A DNA stretch of 64,000 nt from Cohnella phaseoli (GTDB taxonomy: Bacteria > Bacillota > Bacilli > Paenibacillales > Paenibacillaceae), in contig NZ_QRDZ01000015.1 of assembly GCF_003386235.1 (NCBI RefSeq), forward strand, positions 1 to 64,000, in the 5' to 3' direction. The position numbers and the translations under genes were made by a program. The notes under the pieces were generated by a model that was given only the letters and a program-made list of their open reading frames with translations, searched no databases and was not told the origin of the DNA. Position 1 is the first letter of the stretch. Every line of letters begins with the position of its first letter. Shown here in pieces: positions 16,246 to 25,498 of this stretch.

Positions 16246-16638
16246 CTACACACCTAGTTGGTTTAACCTATAATTTTTAGTCGATATTCCGCGTTCGTTG
16301 AGCTCCTTTTCCGCATCGCGAGCTAGATGTTCGGATACCCAAGCATTTAGACTGCTCCCAGCAGACATTGCGGCTATAGTTACAAGTTTATGTTGTTCTG
16401 CAGTTAATCTAACAAGAAATTTTCCCGAGAAGGGTTTCTCCGGTTCTTCTCCTTCAGATTCGCAAAATTCAAGATAATCCTCGATTGAATCCTGAAACGC
16501 TTGCCGAATGTCGTCTACAGTTTTGCCTTGAAAAGTGACGACATCCCGAAGATACATTACCTCTCCGTGCAGAATGTTTGCATCTAAATCCACTTCAACT
16601 TTTCCGACATAACCCTTGTACTCTAAAAGTGTAGTCAT
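16246..16638 (-). CDS. hicB: HicB-type antitoxin
   Basis: The 130-residue antitoxin pairs with HicA. The N-terminal half has the HicB RNase-H-like fold pattern (YKGYVGKVEVDLDANILHG ... DVVTFQGKTVDDIRQAFQDSIEDYLEFCE). The C-terminal half carries a ribbon-helix-helix-like segment, KFLVRLTAEQHKLVTIAAMSAGSSLNAWVSEHL, for DNA binding and autoregulation. ATG overlaps the hicA stop (4 nt), toxin first, the common HicAB order. Located between unrelated genes, it looks like an independent mobile TA cassette. Confidence 0.9.
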   Translation of the reverse strand: MTTLLEYKGYVGKVEVDLDANILHGEVMYLRDVVTFQGKTVDDIRQAFQDSIEDYLEFCESEGEEPEKPFSGKFLVRLTAEQHKLVTIAAMSAGSSLNAWVSEHLARDAEKELNERGISTKNYRLNQLGV

Positions 16639-16889
16639 ACAGGTACACCTGCTTCCTCTAAAAATCTCCGTACTGATTTTACAGCGCCTTTGTCCGTCAC
16701 ATTTTCTGGATGAGGGCGATGAAAGACGGCTTTGCGGCCATTCAGTTTAACGCGAACGCGAGACCCTTTGCCTTCTGAAATTTCTCCGCCAAGCCCACGG
16801 AATAATGACTCTATATCATCCCATGCAATGTCTGCCCGAACCGGATTCTCAAGGATTTTGGATAAGGTATTCAGTTGCTTATTATTCAT
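16635..16889 (-). CDS. hicA: HicA-type mRNA interferase toxin
   Basis: A small RNA-cleaving toxin with a double-stranded-RNA-binding-like fold. The start is taken at ATG 16889 (MNNKQLNTL) with AGGTGGTG upstream; the GTG at 16907 is too close to that site. The 84-residue product contains WDDIESLFRGLGGEISEGKGSR and a catalytic-type His in VFHRPHPE. It ends with KSVRRFLEEAGV as in other HicA proteins. Longer than the shortest HicA (about 60) because of an N-terminal extension. The stop overlaps hicB. Confidence 0.88.
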   Translation of the reverse strand: MNNKQLNTLSKILENPVRADIAWDDIESLFRGLGGEISEGKGSRVRVKLNGRKAVFHRPHPENVTDKGAVKSVRRFLEEAGVPV

Positions 16890-17028
16890 ATTCCGTAGTA
16901 TCACCACCTGATACTATTATATGCCTTGTTCTTAGACGGAGTCAAAATTATTATATGAAGTTTGGCCGAACGTGCGTCTATGCTATGATGATACTCATCC
17001 AAAAGCCTGCGACAAGGAGCCGATAGCG

Positions 17029-18837
17029 ATGAGGGACGGAACTGGCAATTGGTTCAGAAACCAACGAATTCAAAATAAAATCATTTTCATTTATTTTCCT
17101 CTGGTGTTTATTCCCCTGCTGCTGCTGGGCGTTCTATCCTACCAGATCAATACGGAGGCGATTATCGCCAAAACGAAAAAAAATATGCAGGACGAGTCTC
17201 GCCTGATCACGACGAGAATCGATACGATTGTCGCCAACGCGGAGAGCTTCGCCAACAACGCCATGCTGGATTTGAACAAGGAGGTCGAGCTGAAGGCGTC
17301 CGAGACGCCCGACGAGCTCGGCGGCTCCCAGCCGCTTAGCGAAGATCACGCGCTGCGCAGTCGAATCGAGAACAAGCTCGATTTCGCCCAGTTGATCTTT
17401 CGCGAGGTTGAATCGGCGGTGTTCGTCGATCGCTACGGCAACGTGTACACGACGGACGCCGAACTGACGCAAGGAACCGCCGAAGCGCTGGACAGCGCGA
17501 TGTTCCGCGAAGTGCAGGCGAGCAACGGCATTATGAAGTGGTTTCCGATGGAACGCAGAGACTACTGGGTGATGAATAAGGAGAAGGCCGTGCTCACCGT
17601 CGGCAAAAAAATATTGGATACCGAGACGATGGATACGCTCGGCTACCTGTTCGTGAATGTCAGCGAGAAGACGCTGTCCTCCGTCTATCATCCGGTCGGC
17701 CCGTCTCCGGCGACCGGCTATTATATTGCCGACGAACGCGGAGTCGTTATTTCCTCCTCTGATGAGAGCCGGATTTTGCAGCCGCTCGAGTCGGAACGGA
17801 AGGCGGAGATTTATTCTGAGAACGCTGTGCTCAAAGAGACGAAGGATGCGAACGGCAGCAAGGTTTTGCTGATGGCGACCCCCTTCGGGCAGACCGGCTG
17901 GAAGCTGGTCAACGAGGTTGCGCTGCGAGACTTGACCCGGGAATCGCGCCAAGTGTCCCGCATCATTCTGATTGTCGGCGGCCTGTGCTTATTGTTTGCC
18001 TTAGTCGGCGCGATTGTGCTGTCCCGCGCGATCGCTACGCCGATTATTTCGCTCGCCAAGCATGTCGGACGCATACGCGACGAGAACATCGACCGTCCGG
18101 TGGAGGTGAATAGCCGCGACGAGATCGGCATTCTCGGCTCCGGTCTTAACATTATGCTCGGGCGCGTGAACGATCTGTTGGTCAAGGTGAAGGAAGAGCA
18201 GCAGCTGAAGCGCGAATACGAATTCGCGCTCGTCCAGAACCAGATCAAGCCGCATTTTTTTTACAATACGCTCGATCTCATTTACGTGCTATGCAAATCA
18301 GGGGAGAACGAGGAAGCGGGCAAGGCGACGAAAGCGCTGGCCGATTTCTACCGGATTGCGCTGAGCAACGGAAAAGAGATCATCACGGTGCGGGAAGAGG
18401 CGCGTAATTTGGAAAGCTATCTGTACATCCAGAGCGCCCGCTATTCCGATCTATTTGATTTTGGCATCGATATTCCGTCAGAACTGCTGAACTGCGCAAT
18501 ACCGAAGCTGACGCTGCAGCCGCTTGTGGAGAACGCTATCTATCATGGTCTTAAGGAGAAGGGCAGCTTCGGGCATATTCGGGTGACCGGCTGGCGCGGC
18601 ATCGACCGGATCGTGCTAAGCGTGTCCGACGACGGAGTCGGGTTTCCGCAAGAGGAGCTCGACAGGTGGAGAGACGGCAAGCCGGAAAACAATTCCTTCG
18701 GACTGAAAAGCGTAGACGAGCGGATTAAGCTGTACTTCGGCGATCGGTTCGGCCTGCGGATTCGCAGCGCGGCAGGAGAAGGCTCGGAGGTTACGGTGGA
18801 AATTCCTTTGACGAATGGAGAGCGGGAACATGTATAA
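17029..18837 (+). CDS. YesM-type sensor histidine kinase, alpha-galactoside locus
   Basis: The start is ATG 17029, nine nt behind AAGGAG. The 602-residue kinase has membrane segment 1 at about 18-37, an extracellular sensor of about 270 residues (dCACHE-like), membrane segment 2 at about 310-332, HAMP to about 385, then the LytS/YesM His-kinase box NQIKPHFFYNTLDLI with phosphoacceptor His409. The HATPase domain follows with LQPLVENAIYHGLK (N box), DDGVGF and NSFGLKSVDERI. It is coupled to the response regulator (8-nt overlap). Such pairs sense extracellular sugars and activate the adjacent ABC importer. Confidence 0.92.
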   Translation: MRDGTGNWFRNQRIQNKIIFIYFPLVFIPLLLLGVLSYQINTEAIIAKTKKNMQDESRLITTRIDTIVANAESFANNAMLDLNKEVELKASETPDELGGSQPLSEDHALRSRIENKLDFAQLIFREVESAVFVDRYGNVYTTDAELTQGTAEALDSAMFREVQASNGIMKWFPMERRDYWVMNKEKAVLTVGKKILDTETMDTLGYLFVNVSEKTLSSVYHPVGPSPATGYYIADERGVVISSSDESRILQPLESERKAEIYSENAVLKETKDANGSKVLLMATPFGQTGWKLVNEVALRDLTRESRQVSRIILIVGGLCLLFALVGAIVLSRAIATPIISLAKHVGRIRDENIDRPVEVNSRDEIGILGSGLNIMLGRVNDLLVKVKEEQQLKREYEFALVQNQIKPHFFYNTLDLIYVLCKSGENEEAGKATKALADFYRIALSNGKEIITVREEARNLESYLYIQSARYSDLFDFGIDIPSELLNCAIPKLTLQPLVENAIYHGLKEKGSFGHIRVTGWRGIDRIVLSVSDDGVGFPQEELDRWRDGKPENNSFGLKSVDERIKLYFGDRFGLRIRSAAGEGSEVTVEIPLTNGEREHV

Positions 18838-20425
18838 AGTTATTTTTGCAGACGATGAGGCGGTATTCCGGACTTATTTCAAAAAGGTAATCGACTGGCA
18901 AGCGCACGGCTTCGACCTGTGCGGCGAAGCGAAGAACGGGCTGGAGGCGCTGGAGCTGATCGAACGGGATACCCCGGACATCGCCTTCATCGACATTAAT
19001 ATGCCCTATATGAACGGAATGGATTTGGCGGCGAAGATCAAGGAGAAGCATCCTTCCGTATTCGTGCTGCTCGTCACCGGACATAGTGAATTCGAGTACG
19101 CAAGGCAGGCGCTGAAAATCGGCGTCGACGATTACATTCTCAAGCCGTTCGACGAGGAAGAGCTGATCGTGGCGTTGGCCAAAATCAAGGGCGAAATGGA
19201 GAAGCGCCGCATCGAGCGCGACAAATCGCTGAAGGAACGCCGGGTATGGAAGGAGAGCTTCCTGAACCTGCTGATCAGCAACGAACACGCCGACGACAAC
19301 GAGACGATACGCGAGCAGTTGGAGACATTCCAGATGGGAGCGGGCCGTATTTTCCAAGTCGCCTCGGTCGAGATCGACAATTTGCACGAGCAATGGCCCG
19401 ATTCGGGAGAAATCCGTCTGCGCAAATACATCATCGCCAATCTGCTGAACGATCTGATCCAGATCGAAGGCACCGGCTTCCCTTTTAACGGACCGGAAAA
19501 CCGCGTCGTCTCGCTGCTGCAATATTCGGACGAAGAGGCGGCGGAGCGTTTTACTCCGGACGGTTACGCCAAGCTGTGCGCGCTCATTTCCAAGCATTTC
19601 GGCTTCGGCGTGACGGTAGGCGTCGGAACGGCGGGACAGGGAATCTCGTCGATCCGTCATTCCTACAAGGAATCGGTCATCGCGCTGCGCAACAAAATTT
19701 CGATGAGCCGGTCGGACGTACTCGTCTATCGCGATATGACATCCAAGGCGGCGAACATTGGCTTTTATCCGAGCGAGATAAACGAGAATTTGCTGATTCA
19801 TCTGCGGCTGCACGAGGAGGAGAAAATCAAGAGCGCTCTTGAGGAGATCCGGCAGTACATTCGCGATCGGCAGTTGTCCGGCGAGTACATCCACATGATC
19901 ATGGCCGGGCTGGTATCGTTGTGCCTGACGTACATTTACGAGATCGGCAAGCAGGTGGACGATTTTCTGCCGCCGAGCTTTTCCCCGTTCGAGGCAATCA
20001 CGAACAAGTCATCGCTGGACGAGGCGTTCGAATGGATCGCCGACCTGTATTTGAGCGTGGCGGGACACTCTAAGAGCATGAAGCGTTCCAAGTCCGGCAA
20101 CCTGCTGACGTCGGCCAGAGAATACATCGATGCGCATTATATGGACAGCCAGTTAAAGGTGGAGGACGTCGCCAAGCACTTCTACATTCAACCGCGATAC
20201 TTGCTGAAAATTTTTAAGGAAGGGCTCGGCATGAGCGTCAGCGATTATTTGTTCGAGACAAGGATGCAGAAGGCGAAGGAGTTGCTCTCCTCCGGGCGCA
20301 ATCTGCGACTGACGAACGTCGCGGAGATGGTCGGCTACGGCGATCCCGCGCATTTCAGCAAAAGCTTTAAACGGCATACCGGACTGTCTCCCAGCGAATA
20401 CGAGGCAACCCGACAAAGAGGTTGA
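18830..20425 (+). CDS. YesN-type response regulator with AraC HTH
   Basis: The start is ATG 18830, nine nt behind GGAG and inside the end of the kinase gene. The 531-residue protein has a receiver domain (1-120) with acidic pocket DDE, phosphoacceptor Asp55 and Lys105 in DYILKPF. A long helical linker follows, and a C-terminal AraC-type double helix-turn-helix (about 425-528) includes VAEMVGYGDPAHFSKSFKRHTG. It probably activates the binding-protein gene 91 bp downstream and the rest of the importer operon in response to the partner kinase. Confidence 0.93.
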   Translation: MYKVIFADDEAVFRTYFKKVIDWQAHGFDLCGEAKNGLEALELIERDTPDIAFIDINMPYMNGMDLAAKIKEKHPSVFVLLVTGHSEFEYARQALKIGVDDYILKPFDEEELIVALAKIKGEMEKRRIERDKSLKERRVWKESFLNLLISNEHADDNETIREQLETFQMGAGRIFQVASVEIDNLHEQWPDSGEIRLRKYIIANLLNDLIQIEGTGFPFNGPENRVVSLLQYSDEEAAERFTPDGYAKLCALISKHFGFGVTVGVGTAGQGISSIRHSYKESVIALRNKISMSRSDVLVYRDMTSKAANIGFYPSEINENLLIHLRLHEEEKIKSALEEIRQYIRDRQLSGEYIHMIMAGLVSLCLTYIYEIGKQVDDFLPPSFSPFEAITNKSSLDEAFEWIADLYLSVAGHSKSMKRSKSGNLLTSAREYIDAHYMDSQLKVEDVAKHFYIQPRYLLKIFKEGLGMSVSDYLFETRMQKAKELLSSGRNLRLTNVAEMVGYGDPAHFSKSFKRHTGLSPSEYEATRQRG

Positions 20426-20467
20426 AATGTACAAATGTGTTCCGATTCTTCCCTCACGGCGGCAAGA

Positions 20468-20481
20468 AAAAACCGTTTACA
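20468..20481 (+). promoter_or_regulatory. cre-like site before the binding-protein gene
   Basis: AAAAACCGTTTACA fits the cre consensus TGNAANCGNWNNCW except the first two bases. It lies 36 bp upstream of the start codon at 20517. Weak evidence for CcpA control. Confidence 0.3.
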
Positions 20482-20516
20482 ATGAAATTGACCACAAGAC
20501 AAGGGGGAAAAATACA

Positions 20517-21887
20517 GTGAACCATTTTTTGAAAAAGCCGGCAACGATGCTGGCGCTGCTGTCCATGGTCGCGCTCTCGTTGACGGCCTGCGGCTCCGAC
20601 AATAAGGACAACAACGCGCAGCCGAGCGCATCCGTTTCGCCATCCGCAACCGCGAGCGGCTCCGCTCCCGCAGAGGAGACGAAAGCTCCGGAGCCCGGCT
20701 CGATCAAGCTGAAGTTCTATGCGCAATACAGCGGCGTCGAGATGCCGGTCTACGATGCGGCCAAGGAAGCTATGAAAACGATCATGCCGGAAGTCGACGT
20801 CGAATTCGAAGTGGCGGCGCAGGATGACGAGCAGAAGATCAAGACATATGCGGCGGCGGGAAGCCTGCCCGACATCTTCTTCGCTTCCAGCGGATTGATC
20901 GAGACGTTGAAGAAATCCGACAACCTGTATGTGATGGACGATGTTGTCAAGGAGCTGAACATCGAGTCGTTGCTGAACGAAAGCTCCAAGCCGATGCTGT
21001 GGAACAAAGACGGCCACTCCTACTCCGTTCCGAACGTAGGACAATGGGCTGGCGTGTTCTACTACAACAAAGATTTGTTCGCGGAGCATAACGTCAAAGT
21101 TCCGACGAACTACGACGAGCTCCTCGAAGCGGTCAAAACGTTCAAAGCGAAGGATATCACGCCGCTTGCGCTGTTCGCGAAGGAAAAATGGCCAGGCGTG
21201 CTTATGCTCGATATGGCCGTCGTCGGCTCTGCCGAGCCGGGCGGGTTGAAGCGTCTGGACAACGGCGAAGGTGACTTCTCAGAAGAAGTGTATCTGAAAG
21301 GCGCTCAGAAAATCGCCGAGCTCATCCAGGCGGGTCTGCTGAGCAAAAACGCGTTCAACACGACGGCAGACGACGCCGCGGCGCAATTCAAGTCCGGCAA
21401 AGCGGCGATGCTGCTGAACGGCGCTTGGTCGATGGCAGCTCAGTACGAAAACCTCGGCGATAAGCTCGACATTATGTACAACCCGCTCGCGGACGCCGAC
21501 AAGGCGGACCAAGTGCAGTGGAGCATGAGCGGAGGAGGCTTTAACCAAGGGTTTGCGGTATCCAAAAACTCTAAAAACGTCGAAGCCGCAGCCAAATACG
21601 CAGCGCTGTTCTCGATCGAATTCGCCAAGCAGCGCGTCATCCAGTTGGCTGACCCGAACTCGATTCTCGTCGAGAAGGTCGTTCCGACGAACGGCCTGAA
21701 CCCGGTGCAGCAGAAGTATGCGGACGATTCCGTCAACTTTAAATCGATGACGACGTTCGCATGGGGCTACGAGAACGCCAAGTACAAAACGTCCATCGAA
21801 GACAATACGCAGAAGCTGTTCGCGGGACAAAAGCCCGAGGACTACATCAAGGACATGAGCAAAGCGCTCGAGAACGCTCGCAAATAA
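20517..21887 (+). CDS. Sugar ABC importer binding lipoprotein (family 1)
   Basis: The start is GTG 20517 with AAGGGGGAAA upstream; the longer frame begins in the 5' leader. The 456-residue lipoprotein has signal and lipobox SLTAC with Cys25, a Ser/Ala/Glu-rich linker, then a family 1 (CUT1) extracellular solute-binding fold. SLPDIFFASSG and the AMLLNGAWSMAAQYENLG block are typical. It delivers an oligosaccharide to the two permeases downstream. A terminator-like hairpin after the gene probably raises its transcript above the permeases. Substrate inferred as an alpha-galactoside from the GH36-like enzyme of the operon. Confidence 0.92.
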   Translation: MNHFLKKPATMLALLSMVALSLTACGSDNKDNNAQPSASVSPSATASGSAPAEETKAPEPGSIKLKFYAQYSGVEMPVYDAAKEAMKTIMPEVDVEFEVAAQDDEQKIKTYAAAGSLPDIFFASSGLIETLKKSDNLYVMDDVVKELNIESLLNESSKPMLWNKDGHSYSVPNVGQWAGVFYYNKDLFAEHNVKVPTNYDELLEAVKTFKAKDITPLALFAKEKWPGVLMLDMAVVGSAEPGGLKRLDNGEGDFSEEVYLKGAQKIAELIQAGLLSKNAFNTTADDAAAQFKSGKAAMLLNGAWSMAAQYENLGDKLDIMYNPLADADKADQVQWSMSGGGFNQGFAVSKNSKNVEAAAKYAALFSIEFAKQRVIQLADPNSILVEKVVPTNGLNPVQQKYADDSVNFKSMTTFAWGYENAKYKTSIEDNTQKLFAGQKPEDYIKDMSKALENARK

Positions 21888-21896
21888 CCAAGCTCG

Positions 21897-21936
21897 AAAA
21901 CAGGTTGTCCCCGGCATCTTGGGACGACCTGTTTTT
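21897..21936 (+). terminator. Intra-operon terminator/attenuator
   Basis: AAACAGGTTGTCCC at 21898-21911 pairs with GGGACGACCTGTTT at 21921-21934 (one T-G) and is followed by T residues; the permease RBS AAAGGAGGA begins just after it. Partial readthrough would set the binding protein above the permease level. Confidence 0.8.
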
Positions 21937-21951
21937 CGGAAAGGAGGATTT

Positions 21952-22833
21952 ATGAATTCCAAAAGAAGCTACAACATTGCGCTGCTCGTGTTTACTTTGC
22001 CTACGCTTCTGTTCTTTACCGTCATCGTCGTCTATCCGATCCTTCAGACGTTCCAGAAGAGCTTCTTTGATTGGGATGGACTGTCTACGCCGAGCTTTAT
22101 CGGCTTCGATAACTACGTCCGGCTGCTGGACGACGACGATTTCTGGGTATCGCTTAAGAACGGCTTGATTTTCGCCCTCGTCCTCGTCGTCTACCAGATC
22201 GGTCTCGGCACGCTGCTCGCCATCGCGCTGAGCACGAAGAGCTTGCGCGGACGCAAGTTTTTCCGGACGAGCTATTTCGTACCGGTCGTATTGTCCGGCG
22301 TTGTCGTGTCCCAGCTGTGGATTGCAATCTACAACGCCGACGGAGGCTTGATCAACAGCCTGTTCCACCTGTTCGGCATCCAGTACGAGCAAGCCTGGCT
22401 GAGCGGCGAGCATACGTCGATCTGGGCGATCGCTTTCTCCGGGGCATGGCATCATCTCGGCATCCAGCTCGTGCTCATCTACACGGCGATCAAATCGATT
22501 CCCGAGCAGCTGTACGAAGCCGCGACGATCGACGGCGCGCCGTTCTGGAAGATGCATTGGAAAATTACGATTCCGCTGCTCAGCGAAACGTACAAATTCT
22601 GTCTCGTCATCGCGATTACAGGCGGTCTTAACGCGTTCCAGAACATGTTCGTCATGACCAACGGAGGACCGGGGAACATTTCGTACACGCTGACGTTCAT
22701 GATGTACAAAGCCGCGTTCCGTTCGGGCGAATACGGTTACGGTTCCGCCGCTGCCGCGGTTCTGGTGCTGGAGTGCCTGATCTTTACGATTCTGATCAAC
22801 AAGTTTATCGCAAGGGAAAAAATCAGCTACTAA
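21952..22833 (+). CDS. Sugar ABC importer permease, MalF/UgpA-like
   Basis: The start is ATG 21952 with AAAGGAGGA at ideal distance. The 293-residue membrane protein has six helices and the CUT1 EAA loop as YEAATIDGAPFWKMHWKITIPL, which contacts the ATPase. It pairs with the second permease 13 bp downstream. No ATPase gene is in the operon; in Bacillales such importers commonly share an MsmX-type ATPase encoded elsewhere. Confidence 0.93.
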   Translation: MNSKRSYNIALLVFTLPTLLFFTVIVVYPILQTFQKSFFDWDGLSTPSFIGFDNYVRLLDDDDFWVSLKNGLIFALVLVVYQIGLGTLLAIALSTKSLRGRKFFRTSYFVPVVLSGVVVSQLWIAIYNADGGLINSLFHLFGIQYEQAWLSGEHTSIWAIAFSGAWHHLGIQLVLIYTAIKSIPEQLYEAATIDGAPFWKMHWKITIPLLSETYKFCLVIAITGGLNAFQNMFVMTNGGPGNISYTLTFMMYKAAFRSGEYGYGSAAAAVLVLECLIFTILINKFIAREKISY

Positions 22834-22846
22834 CGGAGGGGATCCT

Positions 22847-23680
22847 ATGTTCAAACGGTTGGCTTCTCGAGCGTTGACTTACGGTCCGCTCTCGTTCTTC
22901 TTGCTGGTCAGTCTGTATCCGCTCGTCTGGCTGCTATTCTACTCGTTTAAGGATAACGAAGAAATTTTCTCGACCAACGTATTCGGCATTCCAAATGAGT
23001 GGCGCTGGGAAAATTACAGCAACGCTTTCGGCGTGTTCGACATTGTCGCTTATTTCAAGAACAGCTTGATCGTCTCGATCGGAACGGTAATTTTTACAGT
23101 TATCCTGGCGCTTATGTTCTCTTACGCGGCGGCCCGGATGCGCTGGAGATTCGCGAATGCGAGCCGGATCTATATGACCTCGGGCATGTTTATTCCGATG
23201 CAGATCATCCTTATTCCGCTGCTCATTCTCGTTCGCGACATGCATCTGCAGAACAGCTATTTCGCGGTTATCGTTCCTTACGTCGCCTTTCAGCTTTCGT
23301 TTGCGACGATCATTTTCTACGCGTTCTTCCGGTCGTTGCCCTATGAAATCGAAGAGTCCGCTGCGATTGACGGCGCTAGCATATATACGACGTTCTTCCG
23401 CATCATGGTACCGCTCGTGAAGCCGGCGATCGCGTCGGTCAGCATCTTCGTCTTCCTGTTCGCCTGGAACGAATTCCTCGTCGCGCTGATCATGATCAGC
23501 GACAACGCGCTGAAGACGCTGCCGCTCGGCCTGCTGTACTTCCAGACGCAGTTCGGCTCGGATTGGGGCGCGATGGGCGCGGTAATGGTCATCTCGACCA
23601 TTCCGACGATTCTCGTCTACCTGCTGTTCTCCGAGCAGATCGAGAAGGCGCTGACCGTCAGCTCGGCCGTCAAAGGGTAA
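22847..23680 (+). CDS. Sugar ABC importer permease, MalG/UgpE-like
   Basis: The 277-residue second permease of the CUT1 importer has six helices and an EAA loop EESAAIDGASIYTTFFRIMVPL. Its start is close behind GGAGGGG. FVFLFAWNEFLVALI in the fifth-helix region is family-typical. It is followed 18 bp later by the glycosidase gene. Confidence 0.93.
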   Translation: MFKRLASRALTYGPLSFFLLVSLYPLVWLLFYSFKDNEEIFSTNVFGIPNEWRWENYSNAFGVFDIVAYFKNSLIVSIGTVIFTVILALMFSYAAARMRWRFANASRIYMTSGMFIPMQIILIPLLILVRDMHLQNSYFAVIVPYVAFQLSFATIIFYAFFRSLPYEIEESAAIDGASIYTTFFRIMVPLVKPAIASVSIFVFLFAWNEFLVALIMISDNALKTLPLGLLYFQTQFGSDWGAMGAVMVISTIPTILVYLLFSEQIEKALTVSSAVKG

Positions 23681-23698
23681 AGGGGGATTGGCATCAAA

Positions 23699-25498
23699 AT
23701 GGTACGAACAGATCGAATAGATATCGAGGTTCGGAGCGGGAGCGAGGATAGGGAGTTCAGATTCTCGGTCGAGCCTGTGGCGCATGGCGAAGGCGAGGGC
23801 ATCGCGTACTATCGTTTCGCGATGGAAGGAGACGAGCCCCGCATTCCTGAGGCGGTCCGGCTGAGCTGGATGTTTCCAGCCGTCGACATCGCGGGGTACT
23901 GGGATCCGGGCGCGAACCGGGAACGGGGCATTCGGATCGATTTTAACGAGCCGTTCCAAGCCAAAGCGACGTCGCTTGCCCCGGTCTGCTCGCTCTATAA
24001 TGCGGCTGGCCGCAATCGGCTGACGGTGGCGTTGTCCGATGCGATGAGACCGATCCGCATGCGCGCGGGGCTCCACGAGGAGACGGCCGAATTCGAGCTG
24101 TGGCTGGAGCTGTTTACGGAGGCTTGTCCGCCGATGGATCGGTACGAGGCGACGATTCGCATCGATACGAGAGATATTTTCTATGCGGACAGCCTGCGCG
24201 AGGTGGGCGAATGGTGGGCAGGGCTGCCCGGCTACGAGCCTGCGGCAGTTCCGGAGATCGCGCGGCTGCCGATGTATTCGACCTGGTACAGCTTCCACCA
24301 GCAGCTTGACCCGGCGGAGATCGAGAAGCAGTGTCTGCTCGCCAAGGAGCTTGGCTGCGAGGCGGTTATCATTGACGATGGCTGGCAGACGCTGAACAAC
24401 GAGCGCGGCTACGCCTATTGCGGCGACTGGGAGGTGTCCCCGGACCGAATCCCAGATATGAAGGGCTTCGTCGATCGGGTGCATGCGCTGGGCATGAAGT
24501 TTATTTTGTGGTATTCCGTTCCCTTTGTCGGACGGCACTCCAAGGCATGGAACCGTTTCGCCGGAAAATATATCAATACGTACGACGGGCCGGATACGGC
24601 GGTCTTCGACCCGCGTTTCCCCGAGGTTAGGGAATATTTGATCGGCATTTATGAGAGGGCGCTGCGGGAGTGGGATATCGACGGATTTAAGCTCGATTTC
24701 GTAGATTCCTTTAACTTGTCGGAGGAGATGAGGTATACTCTTGGCGAAGGAAGAGATTACGACTCCGTACCCGAGGCGGTCGACCGTCTATTGTCCGATG
24801 TAATGGAGCGGCTGCGGGCGGTTAAGCCGGACGTCATGATCGAGTTCCGGCAGAAGTATATCGGCCCGCTCATGCGCAAATACGGCAATATGTTCCGCGT
24901 CGCCGATTGCCCGAACAGCTACAGCCAGAACCGGATCGGATCGATCGATATCCGGCTGCTCAGCGGCAATACAGCCGTGCATTCCGACATGATGATGTGG
25001 CATCCGGGCGACAAGCCGGAGAACGTCGCGCTGCAGTTTATTCACGCGCTGTTCTCCGTTCCTCAGCTTTCCGTGCTGATCGATCGCATTCCCGAGGAGC
25101 ATCGGCGCGTTGTCGGCTTCTGGCTGTCGTTCTGGCGCGAGTACCGGGAGCTGCTGCTCGACGCTCCGCTGCATCCGTCCGCGCCCGATTTTCTGTACCC
25201 GGTCGTCTATGCGCGCGACGGGCGCCGCTATTTAGCCGCGGTGTACGGGCAGGGCGTCGTTGCGAAAGCGGACGAGCGGTCGGACGATTATTTGTTCGTC
25301 AACGGAACGGCGGACGACGCGATCATCGTCCAGCTTGGAGAGAAGCTGGTGGGAACGATGACCGTTCTCGATTGCGGCGGCTCGGAAATCTCTAGAGTAA
25401 ACGTCCGTTTGGACGAGGGCGTGCATCGGCTGAAGATGCCGCCGTCGGGACTGCTTCATATGCGGCGGTCCGACACTTCTATCGATGGGGAGCGATGA
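23699..25498 (+). CDS. GH36-like alpha-galactosidase
   Basis: Cytoplasmic (no signal peptide) retaining alpha-glycosidase of the melibiase clan, 599 residues, acting on sugars brought in by the preceding importer. The catalytic barrel contains IIDDGWQ (about 225), the nucleophile region DIDGFKLDFVDSF with Asp333, and a probable acid/base Asp403 in FRVADCPNSYSQNR. It is shorter than classical GH36 enzymes (about 730) because the N-terminal beta-supersandwich is reduced. RBS AAGGGGGA is somewhat far (about 12 nt). Stop overlaps the next gene (ATGA). Alpha-galactoside specificity is probable but not proven by the sequence. Confidence 0.82.
   Translation: MVRTDRIDIEVRSGSEDREFRFSVEPVAHGEGEGIAYYRFAMEGDEPRIPEAVRLSWMFPAVDIAGYWDPGANRERGIRIDFNEPFQAKATSLAPVCSLYNAAGRNRLTVALSDAMRPIRMRAGLHEETAEFELWLELFTEACPPMDRYEATIRIDTRDIFYADSLREVGEWWAGLPGYEPAAVPEIARLPMYSTWYSFHQQLDPAEIEKQCLLAKELGCEAVIIDDGWQTLNNERGYAYCGDWEVSPDRIPDMKGFVDRVHALGMKFILWYSVPFVGRHSKAWNRFAGKYINTYDGPDTAVFDPRFPEVREYLIGIYERALREWDIDGFKLDFVDSFNLSEEMRYTLGEGRDYDSVPEAVDRLLSDVMERLRAVKPDVMIEFRQKYIGPLMRKYGNMFRVADCPNSYSQNRIGSIDIRLLSGNTAVHSDMMMWHPGDKPENVALQFIHALFSVPQLSVLIDRIPEEHRRVVGFWLSFWREYRELLLDAPLHPSAPDFLYPVVYARDGRRYLAAVYGQGVVAKADERSDDYLFVNGTADDAIIVQLGEKLVGTMTVLDCGGSEISRVNVRLDEGVHRLKMPPSGLLHMRRSDTSIDGER

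Noticed and set aside
18791-19894. Minus-strand ORF of 367 residues
   Set aside because: Antisense shadow of the kinase/regulator genes; no RBS or recognisable motif.
22934-24538. Long minus-strand ORF of 534 residues
   Set aside because: Antisense to permease and GH36 genes with clear coding signatures; composition is Arg-rich, as typical of GC-rich antisense frames.
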